Assembly: GCA_964593895.1 (NCBI GenBank)
Contig: CAZQKL010000001.1
Coordinates: 16,343-35,637 of the forward strand
Direction of reading: 5' to 3'
Source of the DNA: CAZQKL01 sp964593895 [NCBI: uncultured bacterium]
GTDB lineage: Bacteria > DYJV01
DNA: 19,295 nt
Shown here: piece by piece, positions 14,553 through 19,295 of the stretch
Numbering within the stretch: position 1 is the stretch's first letter
Layout of the letters: the number at the start of each line of letters is the position of its first letter
Program-made: the position numbers and the translations under genes
Notes under the pieces: model-generated
The model's input: the letters and a program-made list of their open reading frames with translations, nothing else
The model's database searches: none
What the model was told of the DNA's origin: nothing

Positions 14553-16352
14553 CTAATACTCCTTAATTGCATTAAACTTGCAGATTGTTGTGCAAACTCC
14601 ACATCCAGTGCATATAGAATAATCAATTTGAGCTTTTTTAGTTTTTTCGTTAAAGATTATAGCTGGACATTGAAACTGGTCTGTGCAAACTTTACAGCCA
14701 GTGCATTTATCTTCAATTATATTAACCTTTATAAATTTATATCCCTTTTCTTTTTTCAACAATAATATGCAAGGAGCTTTTGCAATAATTACGGAAATTT
14801 TTTCATTTTTTATTGAATATTCCCAGCATTCTTTTAATTTTTTAATCATTAAATCTATTTCATTTGGATTTATTACCTCAATCTTTTCTATTCCACATCC
14901 CTTAATGAGATTTTTAAGAGAAACTTTGTTGCCATTTCCAGAATATAATTTTCCACTTTCAGGTGTTGGTTGAAATCCTGTCATTGCAGTTGTTCCATTA
15001 TCAAGAATTACAAGCACAAATGCTGATTTATGATAAACAGCATTAATTAAAGGAGAAGTTCCGCTATGATAAAATGTTGAATCTCCAATTGTTGCAACAA
15101 TTGGAGGAACCTCTTTATTGGCTTTTTTGTAACTGTGATAAATTCCAGAAGCATGATTAATTGTTGCTCCCATACATAAACATGTATCCACTGCTTTCAT
15201 ATTAAGACCTAATGTATAACAACCAATATCGCTTGGAAAAATTCCATTTTTAAAAGCTTTTTTTATTGCATAAAATGAACTTCTATGGGGACATCCTGGA
15301 CATAGTTGAGGTTTTTTTGATTTTTTCTCAAATTTTTCAAATTTTAAATTTTTTAGCTCAAAAAAATTAGCAATAATTTCTGTTACAATATGAATTCCAA
15401 GTTCTCCTTCTTGTGGAATAGTTTTATCTAATCTTCCAGAAACATTATTTTTAAATTTTAAAATCTGATATTCTATAACAGGCATCATTTCTTCAATAAT
15501 TAATATTTTTGGGTAATTTTTCAAAACTTCTCTAATTTCAGGATTTATAGGGTAGGGCATGTTAATTTTTAAAACATCTACACTTGTTGCTTTAAGATAA
15601 TTTAAAGCATCAATAGTATGAGCATAACAGCATCCAGATGTAATTATTAATTTTTTATTGTTTTTGTTGAATTTTTTTAAAATAAAAGGAGATATTTTTG
15701 AAATTTTTTCAATTTTTTTATTTAATTCAACATGTTGTAAATATCTAAATCTTGGTATTGCTGCCCATCTAAATGGATTTTTTTCAAAAAAAATGTTATG
15801 CTCTACTGGTTTTATTTCGTCATATTCAATGTTTTCCTTACCATGAGCGGTTCTTCCTGTTAGTCTAATAACAACAGGAATTTCAAACTGTTTGGATAAT
15901 GAAAGGGATTGTTTAGCAAAAACTCTTGCTTCATTTGGAGAAGATGGGTCAAAAACAGGAACTTTTGCACCCATACAGAAAAATCTTGTATCCTGTTCTG
16001 TTTGAGAACTGTATGGTCCAGGGTCATCTGCTACAACAAGTGTAAGTGCACCTTTAAATCCAATATATGCAATGTTCATAAAAGGGTCCATTGCTACATT
16101 CAATCCAACTTGTTTCATGGTAACCGCTGAGTAACCTCCACACATTGAATTTCCATGAGCTAATTCAAGTGCACATTTTTCATTTACAGACCATTCAACA
16201 AATCTATTTAGTTTAAATTTTTCATTTAATTTAGCAGCAAATGGTAATATTTCCGAAGATGGTGTGCCTGGGTATCCAGAAATTAAATTGCATCCACCTT
16301 CAAGAAGACCAAGAGCGATAGCTTCATTTCCAAGTAAAATTTCTTTTATCAT
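14553..16352 (-). CDS. iorA: Indolepyruvate ferredoxin oxidoreductase, alpha subunit
   Basis: Catalytic thiamine-pyrophosphate subunit of 599 residues. The N-terminal pyrimidine-binding domain has SGYPGTPSSE (25-34). CPGCPHR (351-357) and the TPP pyrophosphate site GDSTFYHSG (423-431) with DNGTTAMTG (451-459) are intact. The C-terminus is a two-cluster ferredoxin domain: Cys550, 553, 556, 562 and Cys581, 584, 587, 591, the first with the longer last spacing typical of IorA. The reaction yields aryl-acetyl-CoA, CO2 and reduced ferredoxin during aromatic amino-acid fermentation, or runs in reverse for biosynthesis. It lies 8 bp downstream of the cytidylate-kinase-like gene and abuts iorB. Confidence 0.96.
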   Translation of the reverse strand: MIKEILLGNEAIALGLLEGGCNLISGYPGTPSSEILPFAAKLNEKFKLNRFVEWSVNEKCALELAHGNSMCGGYSAVTMKQVGLNVAMDPFMNIAYIGFKGALTLVVADDPGPYSSQTEQDTRFFCMGAKVPVFDPSSPNEARVFAKQSLSLSKQFEIPVVIRLTGRTAHGKENIEYDEIKPVEHNIFFEKNPFRWAAIPRFRYLQHVELNKKIEKISKISPFILKKFNKNNKKLIITSGCCYAHTIDALNYLKATSVDVLKINMPYPINPEIREVLKNYPKILIIEEMMPVIEYQILKFKNNVSGRLDKTIPQEGELGIHIVTEIIANFFELKNLKFEKFEKKSKKPQLCPGCPHRSSFYAIKKAFKNGIFPSDIGCYTLGLNMKAVDTCLCMGATINHASGIYHSYKKANKEVPPIVATIGDSTFYHSGTSPLINAVYHKSAFVLVILDNGTTAMTGFQPTPESGKLYSGNGNKVSLKNLIKGCGIEKIEVINPNEIDLMIKKLKECWEYSIKNEKISVIIAKAPCILLLKKEKGYKFIKVNIIEDKCTGCKVCTDQFQCPAIIFNEKTKKAQIDYSICTGCGVCTTICKFNAIKEY

Positions 16353-16360
16353 TACTTCTC

Positions 16361-17056
16361 CTACTGTATTAATTTTTTTATCCAGTTAACTGTGCCATCT
16401 TCATTTAGTTTTTCAACATTCAGTACCGCAGTATAGTAATGAGGGTCATTTATGTCAAAATTAAAGTAGTATTTATTGTAGTTGTATGCTTTTTTGTCAA
16501 CTTTTTCCATTAACTTATCTACTTCATTTTCTGGAACACCTTTAATTTCAATTAAAGTTTTTCGTCTGAATTCTTTTCCAGCAACAAATCTGAAATGATA
16601 AGAATTTGGATGCTCAGATAAAATTATATTTCCACCTCTTCCAACAATTATACAATTTTCTGTTTTTGCAAGTGATTGAATAACTTTATACAACATTTTT
16701 TTATAAACATCAGCATCAATCCAACCATGAGGTTCAAATCTGTAGGGTAATAGATGTTTATATGAATCTTTGATGTTTCTTGAATATAATTTTTCATAAA
16801 CTTCTTTTTCTTTTAAAGGTTCATGTTTTTTTAATTTAAAAATATCAATGCTGAAAAATTTTGAAATTGTAGCTAAAATATTCTCATGTTTCTCTTCTTC
16901 AAACTTTTTTACATCAATTTTTTTTACTTTGATTAAATTTGCAATCTCTTCAGCAATAATGTGGTCAAAATAGAAGTATCCAAGCTCTTCAGCAAGTTTT
17001 TGGGCAATTAAAATACCACGAGAGCCAAATTCTGCATTAATAGTTATTACCGCCAT
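16361..17056 (-). CDS. Cytidylate-kinase-like family protein
   Basis: A 231-residue P-loop protein of the cytidylate-kinase-like group. The N-terminus ITINAEFGSRGILIAQKLA shows the family pattern (normally SREFGSGG), with GSRG (11-14) instead of GSGG. FDH follows at about 30, and VGRGGNIIL at about 138-146 and FRFVAGKEFRRKTLIE support the family. The C-terminal NFDINDPHYYTAVLN resembles the YY...W/Y...D...YD.VLNT ending of such proteins. It differs from housekeeping Cmk, and its true substrate is unknown; such genes often sit in stress or metabolic operons. GGAGGG lies just before ATG 17056. It is separated from the epimerase by an 85-bp gap but is only 8 bp from iorA. Confidence 0.8.
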   Translation of the reverse strand: MAVITINAEFGSRGILIAQKLAEELGYFYFDHIIAEEIANLIKVKKIDVKKFEEEKHENILATISKFFSIDIFKLKKHEPLKEKEVYEKLYSRNIKDSYKHLLPYRFEPHGWIDADVYKKMLYKVIQSLAKTENCIIVGRGGNIILSEHPNSYHFRFVAGKEFRRKTLIEIKGVPENEVDKLMEKVDKKAYNYNKYYFNFDINDPHYYTAVLNVEKLNEDGTVNWIKKLIQ

Positions 17057-17141
17057 ATTCCCTCCTTTTTTTTATGTTTTCAAAAATTTCCATTTTTTTT
17101 ATCTTCTAAAAATAAAAGAAGAATACAATATTCTGATAATC
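17057..17141. other. 85-bp spacer between the epimerase and kinase-like genes
   Basis: This is the only sizeable gap in the right block. It holds the kinase ribosome-binding site (GGAGGG just before 17056), a 13-bp palindrome GAATA-CAA-TATTC (17121-17133) and a 6-bp stem TCTTCT/AGAAGA (17102-17107, 17117-17122). The stem is not followed by a T-tract on the - strand. No convincing promoter or terminator is seen, so transcription may continue through. Confidence 0.35.
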
Positions 17142-18158
17142 TCATACTTTATAATACCATCTATACCATTCAACAAATTTTTTTATTCCAACCCTTATAT
17201 CTGTTGAAGGTTTAAAACCGACATCTTTCATTAAATCATCAACATCTGCATAGGTTGCAACAACATCTCCCTTTTGCATTTCACAAAAATTTATCTTTGC
17301 TTTTTTTCCAATAGCTTCTTCAATTGCATGTATAAACTCCATAAGCTCTACAGGTTTGTTGTTTCCAATGTTATACAATTTATATGGAGCAGGGCTTGTG
17401 CCAGGGTCTGGATTATATGGGTCCCAATTTGGGTTGGGAGATGGTATTTTTTTTAATACTCTTACAACTCCCTCAATTATATCGTCAATGTAGGTAAAAT
17501 CTCTTTTCATTTTACCATAATTAAAAACATCTATAGGCTTTCCCTCAAATATTCTTTTTGTAAAAATAAAAAGTGCCATATCTGGTCTTCCCCATGGACC
17601 ATAAACAGTAAAAAATCTAAGTCCTGTTGAAGGAATTTGGTAAAGATGAGAATACGTATGAGCCATTAATTCATTTGCTTTTTTTGTTGCTGCATAAAGT
17701 GAAACAGGATGGTCAACATTGTCATGAATTGAAAAAGGCATCTTTGCATTAAGTCCATAAACAGAAGATGAAGAAGCAAAAACAAGATGTTTTACAGGAA
17801 AATTTTTGCATGCTTCAAGAATATTTAAAAATCCATAAATATTTGAATCTATATACGCATAAGGATTTTTTAATGAATATCTAACTCCAGCTTGAGCTGC
17901 GAGATTAACTACAATATCAAATCTATATTTTTTAAAAATCTCAAAAACTTTTATTTTATCCTTTAAATCAATTTTATAAAATTCAATATTTTTAAACTGT
18001 TGCAAAAACTTAATCCTATCTTCCTTCAGTTTTACATCATAATATGGATTTAGATTATCAATTCCGATAATTTTTTTATATTCAGAACCATCTTCTGCAA
18101 GCCTTTTTGCAAGATGGAAACCTATAAATCCTGCAATTCCAGTTATTAAAATATTCAT
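17142..18158 (-). CDS. UDP-glucuronate 4-epimerase (extended SDR)
   Basis: Interconverts UDP-glucuronate and UDP-galacturonate for surface polysaccharide synthesis. Extended short-chain dehydrogenase of 338 residues: the NAD-binding GIAGFIG (7-13), [12 protein letters not shown] (37-48), typical of glucuronate epimerases, catalytic-site SSSSVYG (129-135), Tyr155 and Lys159 in [13 protein letters not shown], and the diagnostic [25 protein letters not shown] (split as [13 protein letters not shown] then [14 protein letters not shown]) near 245-270. These point to the GlcA rather than Glc (GalE) epimerase branch. The start codon directly follows the stop of the aldolase-family gene (TAAATG). No other sugar-nucleotide gene is in the window. 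Confidence 0.92.
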   Translation of the reverse strand: MNILITGIAGFIGFHLAKRLAEDGSEYKKIIGIDNLNPYYDVKLKEDRIKFLQQFKNIEFYKIDLKDKIKVFEIFKKYRFDIVVNLAAQAGVRYSLKNPYAYIDSNIYGFLNILEACKNFPVKHLVFASSSSVYGLNAKMPFSIHDNVDHPVSLYAATKKANELMAHTYSHLYQIPSTGLRFFTVYGPWGRPDMALFIFTKRIFEGKPIDVFNYGKMKRDFTYIDDIIEGVVRVLKKIPSPNPNWDPYNPDPGTSPAPYKLYNIGNNKPVELMEFIHAIEEAIGKKAKINFCEMQKGDVVATYADVDDLMKDVGFKPSTDIRVGIKKFVEWYRWYYKV

Positions 18159-19238
18159 TTATCCCAATTTCTCCAATAATAATTTTGCACTTCCAACTGC
18201 TCTAAAAGCTTTTATAAATTCTTTTGCACTTTCGTAAGCCATTTTTTCAATTTCTTTCTTATTTTTCTCAGGAATGTTGTCTATTTCATTTTTAAAAACC
18301 TTTGTTGCATATTTAATATCTTTATTGTTTTCTTCAGCCCATTTTTTCATTTCTCTAAACAAATCTTCTGGTAGTCCTTTATGTGCTATATTCTGCCAGT
18401 GTGTTCCAACATTTCCCTTTCTAATTCCATAATCTGCAAATTGTCCAATCAAATGGAGAGGAGTTCCTGTTATACCATGTTGAGCAATAGCAACTCCATA
18501 CTTTTTTATTGCATCGTAAATTTCTCCAGTTCTCTTTAAATCTATATGAACTTCTTCACCAGGTTTGTAATTACCATGTTTTGAACCATTATTAATTGCC
18601 AATAATTGAGGATAAACTTCATTATCTCTTAATCCTTCAATAAAAGTTACTGCTTCTTCTACAGTTGTTAAATATTCACCATGTTCTCCCATACCTTTAA
18701 TTTCTCCAACTTCAACTTCAAGGCCAAGATTTAGCTTTCTTATTGGTTTTGATAAATCAGTGGTTATTCTAATATTTATTGGAATTTCATTAAATGATGC
18801 ATCAATGGCAAAAGAAGTAAAACCAGCTTTAATCTGAGCATCAATAAGCTTTCTTGCATATTCAATTTCTTCTTCAGTATCTTTTTTTACTGTTATATGG
18901 TCTGCATGGATGAAAAAAGGAGTTGTATAACCAATTTTATCAGCATATTCCACAACAGTTTGAACAAAAACATCAGGTGTCATGCCAGTATAACCCCCAG
19001 ATAAATCACTTTCAGATTTTGCAAGCTCAAATCCGACAACAGCCTCAAGCTCTTGAGCTGCTTTCATAATTCCTGGAATAACATGAATGATTCTCGTATT
19101 GCATGCCATTAATATCAATTTTTCATTTCTTAAAGCTTCCATAATAGGTTTTAAATTTAAAGCACAAATTTTATTTTCCGCTCCAAATCTATTGACAAAA
19201 TTTTCTGGCCTAAATTTTAATAATTTTTCATAGCTCAT
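18159..19238 (-). CDS. Class II (metal-dependent) aldolase family protein, fructose-bisphosphate aldolase-like
   Basis: A 359-residue TIM-barrel protein of the class II fructose-bisphosphate/tagatose-bisphosphate aldolase family. Zinc-site and catalytic positions are recognisable: HADH (111-114), IDAS (145-148), LEVEVGEI (173-180), NGSKHG (217-222) with His221, and AQHGITGTP (252-260) with His254. The N-terminal 45 residues and the C-terminal helix-rich extension are unlike the compact glycolytic enzyme, so the substrate could be another sugar phosphate. A strong AAAGGAGGT site supports ATG 19238. The start overlaps (ATGA) the stop of an upstream gene cut by the window edge, and its end abuts the glucuronate epimerase, suggesting a sugar-phosphate/nucleotide-sugar context. 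Confidence 0.82.
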   Translation of the reverse strand: MSYEKLLKFRPENFVNRFGAENKICALNLKPIMEALRNEKLILMACNTRIIHVIPGIMKAAQELEAVVGFELAKSESDLSGGYTGMTPDVFVQTVVEYADKIGYTTPFFIHADHITVKKDTEEEIEYARKLIDAQIKAGFTSFAIDASFNEIPINIRITTDLSKPIRKLNLGLEVEVGEIKGMGEHGEYLTTVEEAVTFIEGLRDNEVYPQLLAINNGSKHGNYKPGEEVHIDLKRTGEIYDAIKKYGVAIAQHGITGTPLHLIGQFADYGIRKGNVGTHWQNIAHKGLPEDLFREMKKWAEENNKDIKYATKVFKNEIDNIPEKNKKEIEKMAYESAKEFIKAFRAVGSAKLLLEKLG

Positions 19239-19295
19239 TTTTTACCTCCTTTAAGTTTTATTATTCTTATCATTATTTCATCTTTTTTAATCATA
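19235..19295 (-). CDS. 3' end of an unidentified gene (partial, cut by right edge)
   Basis: On the - strand an open frame enters from the window edge and ends MIKKDEIMIRIIKLKGGKK, stop at 19237-19235, overlapping the aldolase start as ATGA. The same 4-bp coupling with the ribosome-binding site inside the last codons occurs at phaE/phaC and phaC/phasin-like in this window. At only about 19 residues it cannot be assigned and could be noncoding leader. Confidence 0.4.
   Translation of the reverse strand, partial: MIKKDEIMIRIIKLKGGKK

Noticed and set aside
14683-14973. A 96-codon + strand open frame opposite iorA
   Set aside because: Shadow of the conserved ferredoxin and TPP-domain coding sequence; no start signal.
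17102-17122. TCTTCT/AGAAGA hairpin as a terminator after the epimerase
   Set aside because: Only 6 A/T-rich pairs, and on the - strand it is followed by A residues rather than Ts.
1-19295. Mobile elements, CRISPR arrays, tRNA or rRNA genes
   Set aside because: No repeated spacer-like units, transposase or integrase motifs, terminal repeats or cloverleaf-like sequences were found; nearly all bases are in assigned genes.

Overview
The window is gene-dense, very AT-rich bacterial DNA (by eye about 30% GC) with lysine- and isoleucine-rich proteins. Genes overlap or abut, and no gap exceeds about 110 bp. I see no RNA genes, mobile elements or CRISPR arrays. Ferredoxin-linked indolepyruvate oxidoreductase, a radical SAM protein, an ADP-forming acyl-CoA synthetase-like protein and citramalate synthase together suggest an anaerobic, possibly thermophilic bacterium. 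The lineage cannot be fixed from this window.

Left block, + strand (1-5413): one tightly overlapping run. It holds the end of a bifunctional NAD(P)HX repair enzyme (nnr, cut by the left edge), tsaE for tRNA t6A, aspartate kinase, (R)-citramalate synthase, a SAM-dependent methyltransferase and a PaaI-type hotdog thioesterase. Aspartate kinase feeds lysine, threonine and methionine, while citramalate synthase gives a threonine-independent route to isoleucine.

Central block (5415-9878): a compact polyhydroxyalkanoate (PHA) locus. On the - strand are the regulator phaR and a FabG/PhaB-type reductase. Diverging from them on the + strand are a second reductase, the class III synthase subunits phaE and phaC, and two small tandem paralogous phasin-like proteins. 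The 105-bp divergent spacer and the first bases of phaR hold the most striking signal in the window: an approximately mirror-symmetric bidirectional promoter of about 86 bp. Each half carries a TTGACA -35, a TATA-type -10 and a TTGC-N3-GCAA palindrome at the predicted transcription start. The palindromes resemble the TGC/GCA-type sites known for PhaR. The likely cycle is: the reductases make (R)-3-hydroxyacyl-CoA, PhaE-PhaC polymerises it, the phasin-like proteins coat the granule, and PhaR senses polymer and represses both arms. No thiolase (phaA) is present here.

Right block, - strand (9899-19295, transcribed right to left): the 3' end of an unidentified gene at the right edge, a class II aldolase-family protein, UDP-glucuronate 4-epimerase, a cytidylate-kinase-like protein, iorA and iorB, an ADP-forming acyl-CoA synthetase/GNAT fusion, sfsA and a radical SAM protein. 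IorAB converts aryl-2-oxoacids to aryl-acyl-CoA plus reduced ferredoxin. The adjoining fusion protein could regulate or use this acyl-CoA, although its ATP-grasp part looks degenerate. Hairpin terminators sit at both convergent junctions and overlap stop codons.
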